This document shows, piece after piece, positions 52,421-61,401 of a stretch of 64,000 nucleotides of DNA. Origin of the DNA: Candidatus Aminicenantes bacterium UBA6072 (GTDB lineage Bacteria > Acidobacteriota > Aminicenantia > UBA2199); assembly GCA_002436105.1 (NCBI GenBank), contig DIXU01000008.1, forward strand, positions 205,319 through 269,318. Reading direction: 5' to 3'. The position numbers and the translations under genes were made by a program. How positions within the stretch are numbered: position 1 is the stretch's first letter; every line of letters starts with the position of its first letter. The notes below the pieces were generated by a model. That model searched no databases and was not told where the DNA came from. It saw only the letters and a program-made list of their open reading frames with translations.

Positions 52421-55400
52421 TCAAAACAGCGAACGGGCGCGGCGGAAGTGAAGGCGCAGGCGCTCCAGCAGGTCGTAAAAAACGGGAATGACGATGGGGA
52501 CCAGGATGGCCGAGGCGGTCAGGCCGCCGACCATACACAGGGCCAGTGCCGACCAGATGTCGGTCCCCTCGCCCTGGCGGAACAGCACCAGGGGCAGGGC
52601 GCCGAACACGCCGGTGGCCGAGGTCAGGAAGATCGGCCGGATGCGCTCGAACGCCCCCTTGGCCGCGGCCTGGCGGACGGGCGTCCCTTGCCGGGCATAA
52701 TAATTGATGTGGTCGACCAGCAGGATGGCGTTGTTGACCACCACGCCGAAGAGGAGGATCACGCCGACGTAGGCGGTGGAATCGAAGGGGAAATCGGCGA
52801 TGACGAAGGCGAAGAACACCCCGATCAGCGCCAGCGGGATGGAGATCATGATCAGCAGCGTCTGCAGCAGGCTCTCGTAGAGGATGGCGATGATCAGGAA
52901 GACCAGGAAGAGCGCAAGGGCCATGGCCCAGTCCAGCTGCCGCTTCTCCTCCTCCTTCATCATCCAGCGCTGCTCCTCCTCGCTCTTGGAAAAGCCGGCG
53001 GGCAGCTGCAGGTTCCTGTACACCGCCTTGTACACCCTTTCCCCGGCCTTGTTCGAGCCCAGGTAGTCCCAGCGCACGAAGGCCACGTACTCCTGGTTTT
53101 CGCGCAGGATGCCGCCCTTGACGCTCCGTTCCTCCGTTGTCACCACGTCGCGCAGGCGGAAGGGCCGGCCCGTGGGGCCGGCGAACTCCCGGTCCAGCAG
53201 CTCGCGCAGCTCGATGCCCTCGCTCTCCTGCATGCGCACCTCGGCCTCGTATTCGCGGCCACCGATGCGCAGCCGGGGCAGGGCGCTGCGCGGAGAGATG
53301 GCCGTGGAGACGAGCTGCAGCAGGAACGCCGGGTCGAGGCCGAAGCGGCGCAGGGCCGCGAAATCGGGGCGCAGGCAGAAGTATTTTCCCCCCCCGCCCC
53401 AGGAATAGCCCTTGTCGGTCTGGATCGACACGTCGCGGATACGCCGGTGCAGCAGCAGGCTGTCCTTGAGCTCGCCGCAGATCCGCAGCAGGCGCTGGAA
53501 ATCGTAGCCCTTGAGCTGGATGCTGTAGGGAAGGAAGGAGCCGCTCTCCGGGGAATAAGAATAGCCCTCGGGATCGAAGCCGAAGATGCCGATGCCCACT
53601 CCGGCCAAATTCTGGGCCACGGCGATCAGCTCCGCCTTCAGGGCGTAGGGCGCCGCCGAGAATTCCACCGCCGGCGGAAAGGTGATCTCCATGGAGGCGC
53701 TGTTTTCACGGATGCTGGCGTTGACCTGGCGCTCGTATGTCTTGGCCAGCGCCACTTTTTCGAACTTCAGCAGCGCGTCGCGGACGTCGGCGAATTCGCT
53801 GCCCGCCGGCAGCCGCAGCCAGACATGAATGCTCTGCCTTTCGTACCAGGAAAAGAAGCGGCCGAAGGTCACCTTGTCCATGAACAGCGCATAGGAAAAC
53901 GCCAGCACGGCGGCGACCGGCAGGATGACGAACAGCGGGTAGCGCAGGGAAAAGGCGTAGCCCCGGTGGCGGCGCTCCGTTTTCTCGGGGGTGAAGCGGA
54001 AGGCGGCGCGGGCGGCCAGCGGCGGCACCAGCGTGTAGGCCACCAGCACCGAGCAGAGCAGGGCGATGGAGACGACCTCGGCCAGCGGCAGGTAATAGAC
54101 GCGCAGGCGGCCCTGAAAATAAGCGAAGGAGAAAAAGACGACGATGGTCGTGAAGGTGGAAGCCAGCACGGGAACCAGGACCCGGCGCGGCCCTTCCCGG
54201 GCGGCGGCATGCCGGTCAACCCCCTTCTCGCGCAGGCGCAGGATGCTGTCGTAGACCACCACGGCGTTGTCCACGAACATGCCGAAGCCCAGGGCGAAGC
54301 CGGACAGGGTCAGCAGGTTGAGCGGGATGCGCAGCAGGTAGATGGCGGTGAAGGTGGCGAACACCGAGAAAAATACCGAGGCAAAAATGAGCAGCGCCCC
54401 GCGCCCGTCGCGCACGGTGAGGAAGAGGATGATGAAGATCACGGCCAGGATCAGCAGGGCGATGCGCGCCAGTCCCAGGATGCGCCGCCCCAGTTCCTCG
54501 CTCTCGTCATGGATGACCTGGTAGCGTAGCCGGTCCCCGTATTTGCCCTCGAGGCTCCGCAGGCTGCCGCGGATGCGGGCGGCCAGTTTCATGGTCGAGG
54601 CCTGCGGCTGCTTGTAGACGTCGACGACCACGGTGGGCATGCCGTTGGTGCGCCCCTCTGCGCGTATTTCCCCATAGCCCATGTCCGCCCGGGCCACGTC
54701 GCCCAGCAGGACGGCGCGCCCGCCGAAATATCCCACCTCCACCTTTTCCAGCTCGCGCACGTCCCGGGCCGGGTTGGCCAGGGCTAGGGCGATCTCCTTG
54801 CCCTGGTCGCGCGCCGCTACCGAGACGATGCTGTAAAAGGAATTCGCCAGGGCGCGCAGCAGGTCGGCGGTGCCGATGCCCAGGTTCTTCATTTGCTCCA
54901 TGTCGGTGCGGATGCGCACCGCCATGGGCACGCCGCCGGTGATCTCCACGCCCTGCAGGCCGGGGATGCTGCGCAGCAGCGGCGCCAGCTCGCGCTCGAC
55001 GCGGTTGCGGGTGGTGAAAACGGAGGCGTCGCCGAACAGGCTGACCGTGAAGAACGGCTTTTTTCTGAATTCCTCGGGCTCGTAGGCCCGCACCCGCGGC
55101 AGGGCCACCTGCGCGGGCAGCCTTTCGCGCAGCTTGTTCATGCGCTCCTTGAGCAGCACGTAGACGAAATCCATGTCGGCGCCGCGCGAGAACTCGGCCC
55201 GCACCGTGCAATGACCCTCGTCGCACTGGGTTTCCACCCTGGAGGTCCACTTGACCCCCATGACCTCCTCCTCGATGGGCAGGGCGACGCGCTGCAGCAC
55301 CATTTCGGCCGAGGCGCCGTACCAGGAGGCGCTGATGGAGAGCGCGGGCAGCTTCTCGTCGGGGACCAACTCGATGGTGGAGTTGCCGATGGAATAGGCG

Positions 55401-55465
55401 CCGAGGAGCAGCACGGCGACAAAGAAGATCATGGCCAGCACCGGCCGGTCGACCAGGAATTTCAT
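52421..55465 (-). CDS. RND-family efflux transporter (inner-membrane subunit 1)
   Basis: A 1014-aa AcrB-type protein: N-terminal MKFLVDRPVLAMIFFVAVLL with TM1, a large periplasmic loop, a first membrane block containing GFALGFGMFVDNAVVVYDS (the TM4 proton-relay site with D-N rather than D-D), a second periplasmic loop (residues about 510-840), and a second membrane block ending near GVVVNNAILLVDHINYY. It begins 5 bases after the other RND gene ends. The two differ widely, so they may form a mixed trimer as MdtB/MdtC do, or two separate pumps. Confidence 0.92.
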   Translation of the reverse strand: MKFLVDRPVLAMIFFVAVLLLGAYSIGNSTIELVPDEKLPALSISASWYGASAEMVLQRVALPIEEEVMGVKWTSRVETQCDEGHCTVRAEFSRGADMDFVYVLLKERMNKLRERLPAQVALPRVRAYEPEEFRKKPFFTVSLFGDASVFTTRNRVERELAPLLRSIPGLQGVEITGGVPMAVRIRTDMEQMKNLGIGTADLLRALANSFYSIVSVAARDQGKEIALALANPARDVRELEKVEVGYFGGRAVLLGDVARADMGYGEIRAEGRTNGMPTVVVDVYKQPQASTMKLAARIRGSLRSLEGKYGDRLRYQVIHDESEELGRRILGLARIALLILAVIFIILFLTVRDGRGALLIFASVFFSVFATFTAIYLLRIPLNLLTLSGFALGFGMFVDNAVVVYDSILRLREKGVDRHAAAREGPRRVLVPVLASTFTTIVVFFSFAYFQGRLRVYYLPLAEVVSIALLCSVLVAYTLVPPLAARAAFRFTPEKTERRHRGYAFSLRYPLFVILPVAAVLAFSYALFMDKVTFGRFFSWYERQSIHVWLRLPAGSEFADVRDALLKFEKVALAKTYERQVNASIRENSASMEITFPPAVEFSAAPYALKAELIAVAQNLAGVGIGIFGFDPEGYSYSPESGSFLPYSIQLKGYDFQRLLRICGELKDSLLLHRRIRDVSIQTDKGYSWGGGGKYFCLRPDFAALRRFGLDPAFLLQLVSTAISPRSALPRLRIGGREYEAEVRMQESEGIELRELLDREFAGPTGRPFRLRDVVTTEERSVKGGILRENQEYVAFVRWDYLGSNKAGERVYKAVYRNLQLPAGFSKSEEEQRWMMKEEEKRQLDWAMALALFLVFLIIAILYESLLQTLLIMISIPLALIGVFFAFVIADFPFDSTAYVGVILLFGVVVNNAILLVDHINYYARQGTPVRQAAAKGAFERIRPIFLTSATGVFGALPLVLFRQGEGTDIWSALALCMVGGLTASAILVPIVIPVFYDLLERLRLHFRRARSLF

Positions 55466-55469
55466 GGCT

Positions 55470-58400
55470 TCAGGTTTTCCCCCGGTCGCGGATGAACATT
55501 TCGTAGAGCACCGGGATCAGGACCAGGGTGAGGAAGGTGGAGGACAGCAGGCTGCCGGCCAGCACCACCGCCATCGGCCGCTGCAGCTCGGCGCCCACGC
55601 CGCTCATGTAGATCATGGGCAGCACGCCGAAAACGGTGGTGAAGGTGTTGAGGACAATGGGCCGCAGGCGCACCCGCGAGGCCTCCAGCAGGGCGGCGCG
55701 CACCGTCATGCCCGCGCGGCGCATCTGGTTGGTGTATTCCAGCTTGACGATGGCGTCGTCGACCACGATGCCCACCGCCACCATCATGCCGATGCCGGAA
55801 ATGACGTTGATGCTCTCGGAAAGGAGCAGTAGCGCCAGGAAGGCGCCGAACAGGCCCATGGGCACGGTGGACATGATCAGCAGCGGCTGCAGCAGGTTCT
55901 CGAACTCGGCCGCCATCACCATGTAGACCAGCAGGATGGAGAGCAGCAGGGCCAGGCCGACCGAGCGGAAGGCCGCCCGCCGCTCCTCCTCCTCGCCGGA
56001 GATGCGCACGCGCACGCCGCCCGGCAGGGCCAGCCTGCCAATGGCCTTTTGCAGGCGGGCGGCGGCCTGCTGCCCCTTGCCGTCCTGCAGGTTGGCCGAG
56101 ATGAGAAAATAACGCTCCTGGGATTCGCGCGTCAATTCCCGGATGGACGGCACGCGCTCGAAACGCACCAACTGCGAAAAGACCAGCGGCGTTCCCTTGA
56201 AGACGACCGGCATGTCCAGGATGCGCCGCAGTTCCCGGTCGTCGCGGATCGGCGTGCTGACCACGATATCGTAATTCTTCTGGAAGCGCTTCATAGTGGA
56301 GACCGCGTCGCCGCGCAGGGCGTTGCGGACGATCTCGGCCACCTCTTTTTTGGATATCTTCAGGCTCCTGAGGAGCTCTTCGTTGACGCGCATGGCCAGG
56401 ATGGGCTTGCCCTCGTCGTCGTTGCAGCGGATGTCGACCAGCCGGGGCATGGCCCGCATCAGGTCCATGATCTCCCCGGCGGCCCGGCGGCCGTCGGCGA
56501 TGCTCTGGAAAAAGACCTTGACCTGGAACTCCTCGGCGCCGAAGCGCAGGTACTCGGAAAGGGTGTTGCGCTCGGGAAAGACCGAGTACTGCTCCAGGTC
56601 GCCGGCGGCGCCCAGGATGCGCCGCGCCACCTTCATCGCCGGGTCGCGGCGGCCGCGGCCGCGGCACTCGACGATCCACTCCAGGCGATTGACCGAGATG
56701 TCGGCGCTCTCAGTCCCCAGCCGGCTGGTGGTGCCGAAGCGCGAGAACAGGCGGGTCACGCCGGGGATTTTCCGCAGGCGTGCTTCCAGGGCGTCGCCCA
56801 GGGCTTCGGTCTCCTCGTAGCCCAGGCTGGCGTCGCTGCCGGCGCTGATCTCGAAGCGGGCGGTGCGCGTCTGCGGCAGGAGCTCCTTTCTGAGCGGCAG
56901 AAAAAACAGCACGGTGCCGATCAGCATGGCCAGCGCGATCCAGGCGGCGATGCGCTTGCGCTCCAGGCAGCGCAGCAGGAAGGCATGGTACCAGCGGGCG
57001 AATCCCTCATAGCCACGGTTGAACAGGCGATACAGCGGGTTCAGGCCGCAGTCGGCGGCGCAACGGGCCGCCCGGCCGATGCCGCGCGCCGCAAACGCCA
57101 GGAAACCCAGGAGCGTCTCCAGCACGAAGCCGACGACGCGCAGCGGCCAGGCCAGCGCCCGGTGCGCCCCGCTCAGGATCCTGTTGCCGCCGTCGGCAAC
57201 GGCCGGCTGCGGCGGCGGTCGTTTCTCCTGCGCCGAGAAAGCCCGGAACAGCGTCGGCAGCAGGGTGACGGTGACCAGCAGGGCGGCGACCAGGGCGAAG
57301 GAGAGGGTCAGCGATTGGTCGCGGAACAGCCGGCCGCTGATGCCGTAGATGTAGATGACCGGCAGGAAGATGACGATGGTGGTCAGCGTGGAGCCCAGCA
57401 GGGCCGGCAGCAGCTCCCGCGTGGCCAGGATGGCCGACCGCTCCGCGTCCTCCCTGAAGCTGAATCGGTACATGTTCTCGATGACCACGATGGCGTTGTC
57501 CATGAAGATGCCGATGCCCAGCGCCAGCCCCCCCAGCGACATGATGTTGAGGTTGACGCCGGCAAAGAACATGAGCGTGAACGTCGCCAACACCGATATG
57601 GGCGAGACGATGGCGATCAGGATGGGGTCGCGCCAGTTCTGGAAGAACAGCAGCAGCACCAGGAAGGCCAGCAGGCCTCCCTGCAGCAGGGCCTGCTTGA
57701 GGTTGGAGATGGCCGACACGATCAGGCCCGATTCCTCGGACACGGTGACGAAGCGCAGCTCCGGGAATTCCGTTTCCAGCTGGCGGAAGGCCCGCTGGAC
57801 GGCGGCGGAGACGGCGACCGTGTTGCCCGACGCTTCCTTGTAGATCATCAGGGCGATGGCCGGCCGCCGGTCCAGGCGGATCTCGCCCTGCTGGATCTTC
57901 TCGGCAAAGCGCACGCGCGCCACGTCCCCGATCAGGACATGGCCGGCCTCCAGGGCCCGCAGCGGGATGCCCGCGATCTCTTCCGGCTCGCGGATCTCGC
58001 CCTCGACCTTGACCACGAAACGGATGTTGTCTTTCTTGACCGTGCCGCCCAGGACCTGCTGGTTCCAATCGCGGATGGCGGTGGCCACCTCTTCATAGCC
58101 GATATGGAAAAGGGCCAGCTTTTCCGGCAGCACCGCGACGACCACTTCCCGCTCGCCGCTGCCCTGCACGTCCACCCGCGACACGCCGTCCAGCTGCTCC
58201 AGGCGCGGCTTGACCAGGAGCTCGGCGGTCTCGCGGCGGTCGGCCAGGCCCGCGCCCGCGGCGTCCGACCGCGTGGTTTCGACCACGGCGGTGACGATGG
58301 GCTTGGAGGCCGGATCCATCTCGATGAGGCGCGGGACCGGGCAATCGCCGGGGAGCAGGCTGCGCGCTTCCTCCACTTTTTCCTTGGCATGCAGCAGGGC

Positions 58401-58709
58401 GAAGTTCATGTCCGTGCCCCAGTGGAATTCCAGGGTCACCAGGGAAATGCCCTCGCGCGACACCGACGAGACGCGCTTGACGCCCGGGATCGGGGCCAGC
58501 AGCGACTCCAGGCTGTCGGTGATCAACTGTTCGACCTCCTCGGGCGATGCGCCGGGGTATTCGGTCAGCAGCGACAGCTTGGGAAAGCTCAGGTCGGGCA
58601 GCAGGTCGATGGAGAGGTTGCGCAGGGAAATGACGCCGAGCAGCACGACGCCGACAAAGACCATGACCGTCGCCACCGGACGCCTGACCGCGGATTCAAT
58701 CCATTTCAT
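55470..58709 (-). CDS. RND-family efflux transporter (inner-membrane subunit 2)
   Basis: A 1079-aa AcrB-type protein beginning MKWIESAVRRPVATVMVF. Motifs are NLSIDLLPDLSFPKLSLLTE, GGLALGIGIFMDNAIVVIEN (TM4 relay, again D-N) and, in the second half, GIGMMVAVGIVVDDAIVKLE. Between the membrane halves there is an extra hydrophobic stretch of about 80 residues around 500-580 (HRALAWPLRVVGFVLETLLG) not usual in AcrB. It follows the adaptor gene by 52 nt. Substrates cannot be predicted. Confidence 0.92.
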   Translation of the reverse strand: MKWIESAVRRPVATVMVFVGVVLLGVISLRNLSIDLLPDLSFPKLSLLTEYPGASPEEVEQLITDSLESLLAPIPGVKRVSSVSREGISLVTLEFHWGTDMNFALLHAKEKVEEARSLLPGDCPVPRLIEMDPASKPIVTAVVETTRSDAAGAGLADRRETAELLVKPRLEQLDGVSRVDVQGSGEREVVVAVLPEKLALFHIGYEEVATAIRDWNQQVLGGTVKKDNIRFVVKVEGEIREPEEIAGIPLRALEAGHVLIGDVARVRFAEKIQQGEIRLDRRPAIALMIYKEASGNTVAVSAAVQRAFRQLETEFPELRFVTVSEESGLIVSAISNLKQALLQGGLLAFLVLLLFFQNWRDPILIAIVSPISVLATFTLMFFAGVNLNIMSLGGLALGIGIFMDNAIVVIENMYRFSFREDAERSAILATRELLPALLGSTLTTIVIFLPVIYIYGISGRLFRDQSLTLSFALVAALLVTVTLLPTLFRAFSAQEKRPPPQPAVADGGNRILSGAHRALAWPLRVVGFVLETLLGFLAFAARGIGRAARCAADCGLNPLYRLFNRGYEGFARWYHAFLLRCLERKRIAAWIALAMLIGTVLFFLPLRKELLPQTRTARFEISAGSDASLGYEETEALGDALEARLRKIPGVTRLFSRFGTTSRLGTESADISVNRLEWIVECRGRGRRDPAMKVARRILGAAGDLEQYSVFPERNTLSEYLRFGAEEFQVKVFFQSIADGRRAAGEIMDLMRAMPRLVDIRCNDDEGKPILAMRVNEELLRSLKISKKEVAEIVRNALRGDAVSTMKRFQKNYDIVVSTPIRDDRELRRILDMPVVFKGTPLVFSQLVRFERVPSIRELTRESQERYFLISANLQDGKGQQAAARLQKAIGRLALPGGVRVRISGEEEERRAAFRSVGLALLLSILLVYMVMAAEFENLLQPLLIMSTVPMGLFGAFLALLLLSESINVISGIGMMVAVGIVVDDAIVKLEYTNQMRRAGMTVRAALLEASRVRLRPIVLNTFTTVFGVLPMIYMSGVGAELQRPMAVVLAGSLLSSTFLTLVLIPVLYEMFIRDRGKT

Positions 58710-58761
58710 TGTTCTCTCGCTGATGGGGTGCGGCCGGGATGATGCGCCGCTTCCGCCGGGC

Positions 58762-59988
58762 CTATTCGATGACCTTGACCCGTGCCTGGTGGGCCAGGGT
58801 CAGCTGCCCTTCGATCACCACCCGGTCGCCGGCCTGCAATTCGCCCGACCTGACCTCGATCTCCTCGTCGTTGCCGGCGCCGATCTCCATGTACTTCCAC
58901 AGGGCGGTGTCGTTTTCCACGGTGAAGACCAGGGTGCGGTTAGAGCGCACCAGCATGGACTGCCGGGGGATCTTCAGCACGTCGCGGACCGTTTCGTATT
59001 CGATGTCGGCCTCGGCGTTGAGCCCGGAGCGCACGTCGCCGGGATTGTCGAAGGCGATGAACACGGTGCCCGTCCTGGTTTCGCGGTCGATCTCCGGGGA
59101 CAGGGCCGTGACCCGGCCGAAGAGCGGCCGGCCGGGATCGCTGATGAAGCGGATGCGCGCCCGCTGGCCCGCCCGGACCTTGCCGATCTCGGTCTCCAGG
59201 ACAAAGGCGCGGAGAAAGACCGATGCCAGGTTGACGATGCCGAACACCTCGCTGCCCGCCGGCAGACGTTCGCCGACCGAGACCTTCAGCGCCGAGACGG
59301 TGCCGGAGAACGGGGCGCGGATCACGGTGCGCTCCAGGTCGAGGCGGGCCCGTTCCAGCGCCACCTCGCTGGCGGTCAGCCCCGAGACGCAGCGCTTGAC
59401 CTCGTCCTGCAGGGTGCCGTTCTCGATCATGCCGGCCAGCAACAGCTCCTCGGTCTTCTCCATCTCTTCCTTGGTGATCCGCCCCTTTTTGAATTGCTTC
59501 AGGGCCTCTTCGTATCGCTTCTTCTTTTCGCCCATGGCATCGGCATGGGCGTCGGCGCCGGCGACCAGCAGGTTGTATTGCGAAAGGAAATTCGAGTACT
59601 TCTCCAGGCGGTTGGCCTCGGCCTGGCGCAGGGCCAGCTCGATGTCCCGGCTCTCCAGCCGGACGACCGGCTCGCCGGCAACGACGCGGCCGCCCTCGCG
59701 GTGGAGAACGCCCGTCACCACGCCGCCGACCTCGCTCTTGACCGTCGCGCGCTCGCGGGCCACAGTTTCCGCGGTGACGGTGAGGCGCAGCGGCAGGTCG
59801 CCGCGCTTCAGTTCGGTCACGCGCACCGGGATGGCGGCCTCCGATTCGGCGTCCTGGCCGGAGCCGGTGCCTGCAGCCGCTTCTCCCCCATCGGCGCCGC
59901 CGGGACCGCGGCCCAGGTACTTCATGCCGAAAAACACAACGGCGGCCAGCGCAAGTGCGAGAACCGCGATACGGGAGATCTTTTTCAT
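58762..59988 (-). CDS. RND periplasmic adaptor (membrane fusion protein)
   Basis: A 408-aa protein with an N-terminal anchor (ISRIAVLALALAAVVFFG), a low-complexity Gly/Ala linker and the MFP layout. SEVGGVVTGVLHREGGRVV is the first lipoyl half, then an alpha-helical hairpin (residues about 150-230), RTVIRAPFSGTVSALKVSVG as the second lipoyl half, and a beta-barrel with ARIRFISDPGRPLFGRVTAL. It bridges the two RND proteins encoded downstream to an outer-membrane channel. No TolC-type gene is in the window. Confidence 0.92.
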   Translation of the reverse strand: MKKISRIAVLALALAAVVFFGMKYLGRGPGGADGGEAAAGTGSGQDAESEAAIPVRVTELKRGDLPLRLTVTAETVARERATVKSEVGGVVTGVLHREGGRVVAGEPVVRLESRDIELALRQAEANRLEKYSNFLSQYNLLVAGADAHADAMGEKKKRYEEALKQFKKGRITKEEMEKTEELLLAGMIENGTLQDEVKRCVSGLTASEVALERARLDLERTVIRAPFSGTVSALKVSVGERLPAGSEVFGIVNLASVFLRAFVLETEIGKVRAGQRARIRFISDPGRPLFGRVTALSPEIDRETRTGTVFIAFDNPGDVRSGLNAEADIEYETVRDVLKIPRQSMLVRSNRTLVFTVENDTALWKYMEIGAGNDEEIEVRSGELQAGDRVVIEGQLTLAHQARVKVIE

Positions 59989-60207
59989 GTCACGCTCCAG
60001 TCATTACCATATACCAAACATAATTAAAATGCCATTCACTTCACAATTTATCGTCAGGGAAATTAATATCATCTTTGCTTTTGCCAATTTTCCATGAATA
60101 TCTTTGGCCACTCGTTTCCCTGGAATGACTTGCGATACAGCCCACGGGATATTCAATGAGCATTGACCTGGCCATGGCTTTTCCCGTTTTACGTCAATGG
60201 TAATAAT

Positions 60208-60298
60208 GAAAGACTTGACCCCAATGGCATTCGATTTATTTGATTTGGGCAACAGCCCGTTGAGACCTGTCCCCGGAGGCTTCTTGAGACCTGACCCC
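60208..60298. repeat. three copies of a GACCTGACCCC-type repeat
   Basis: GAAAGACTTGACCCC (60208-60222), TTGAGACCTGTCCCC (60260-60274) and TTGAGACCTGACCCC (60284-60298) are variants of one motif, each followed by a purine-rich GG. They lie in the 345-nt gap 59989-60333, which has no convincing gene and is much richer in A and T. Such motifs often sit at the edges of REP/RAYT-type or similar mobile elements; no transposase remains here. Confidence 0.6.
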
Positions 60299-60333
60299 GA
60301 AGGATTCCATAATATTGTTTTGTTCTAATTCCT

Positions 60334-61401
60334 TTATTTGGACTCACGTTTCAGCAGCAACTTCAAGGGAGATAATATTCTTTCAAGCAAGCGTTTGTTT
60401 GCGGTTATGATCTCGGCCTTGCCACTCATGCCATGATAAAGATCCAAAGTCTTCCCCATTGTGGTTTTCAATCCCAATGGGAAACAAATCTCCAGCATAT
60501 ATTTATTATTGACCGGAAGCGGCGAACGGGAACGAATCTTTCCCCAGATAAATCCGAATTCCATGAATGGGAAACCATCCAGCTTGACCCGCACCTTTTG
60601 TTCGATTTTGACCTTGGCGAAATTTCGTGCAGGAAGAAGCAATTGGCCGAGCCATTCCCCCATTTCTTTAGGTTTTACAATAAAAACCTTTTCTCCCGCC
60701 ATCACATTCCGGTTATCGTTCCAAAAACGGGCAGAAGATATGGTTCCAGTTGTGGGAGATTTGAGTACAAATTTGCTTTCCCACCGCCCTACTGCCTCTC
60801 TCAGGGTATTGAAGCTCAACTTAAACTCCAGCTGAAGCTTGTTTTTTCGCCGGCTATCCTTTGTTGAGAATTTCAGATACTCAAGGTAATCCGCCTGCTT
60901 TTTCAGGAACATTTCATAGCTGTTTTGCATTTCTCCAAGGATGAGCTGGCGTCTCAAATCAGTACTTCCTGCCGGCTCGAAATTGTCAATAAACTCCTTA
61001 AGCCGTGGAAGCATTTTTATGAGGTCCAAAACATGCGGCAACTGCGCGGTGTTTTCCAGCACCCCCAGGTATTCGCCTTGGGTCACTTCTTGTCCATTAT
61101 TGACCAGGATATGCTGGAGCCTGCCTCCGGCGGGGGAGACGATATCGACTGGAGGATTCTGCGTGGTCAAGGTTATAGTTGCCGTCACTACATCAGGATA
61201 AGTAAAAAACCAGGAGCCTGCAAGCAAGATCGCGATCACGACAAAAACAAGCGAAATACCCCAGGAAATGAGCCAGTGCGGCATTCTGCCGATGATTTCC
61301 TGCATCTCAGCGCTGTGTATTTCAAGGTGCTCCATGGAAGCCGTGGCGTCTTGTTTCGGGTGGAGATTCGCCGATTCCTTGCGTGTCGGCATTTCAATCA
61401 C
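60334..61401 (-). CDS. HlyD-like adaptor of a C39-peptidase ABC exporter
   Basis: A 355-aa protein with a single membrane segment (SWGISLVFVVIAILLAGSWF, about residues 45-66), a biotinyl/lipoyl-like part (VDIVSPAGGRLQHILVNNGQ), a short helical hairpin (about 120-215) and the second half with LKSPTTGTISSARFW. Its C-terminal segment (LDLYHGMSGKAEIITANKRL) matches HlyD-family ends. It overlaps the ABC transporter gene by 8 nt, so the two should form one export complex. The codon pattern is AT-rich compared with genes to the left. Confidence 0.85.
   Translation of the reverse strand: MIEMPTRKESANLHPKQDATASMEHLEIHSAEMQEIIGRMPHWLISWGISLVFVVIAILLAGSWFFTYPDVVTATITLTTQNPPVDIVSPAGGRLQHILVNNGQEVTQGEYLGVLENTAQLPHVLDLIKMLPRLKEFIDNFEPAGSTDLRRQLILGEMQNSYEMFLKKQADYLEYLKFSTKDSRRKNKLQLEFKLSFNTLREAVGRWESKFVLKSPTTGTISSARFWNDNRNVMAGEKVFIVKPKEMGEWLGQLLLPARNFAKVKIEQKVRVKLDGFPFMEFGFIWGKIRSRSPLPVNNKYMLEICFPLGLKTTMGKTLDLYHGMSGKAEIITANKRLLERILSPLKLLLKRESK

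Noticed and set aside
52376..54529. 717-aa plus-strand ORF opposite the RND gene
   Set aside because: Shadow frame; Gln/Gly/His/Asp-rich composition typical of antisense translation of GC-rich genes.
52421..58709. D-N instead of D-D in the TM4 relay of both RND proteins as a sign of inactivity
   Set aside because: VDNAIVV-type motifs are common in functional RND subfamilies; not evidence of loss.
56049..58742. 897-aa plus-strand ORF opposite the second RND gene
   Set aside because: Shadow frame with no domain, opposite well-supported RND motifs.
60004..60252. 82-aa minus-strand ORF in the gap before the HlyD-like gene
   Set aside because: No recognisable domain, no clear ribosome site and it spans part of the repeat region; not supported as a gene.
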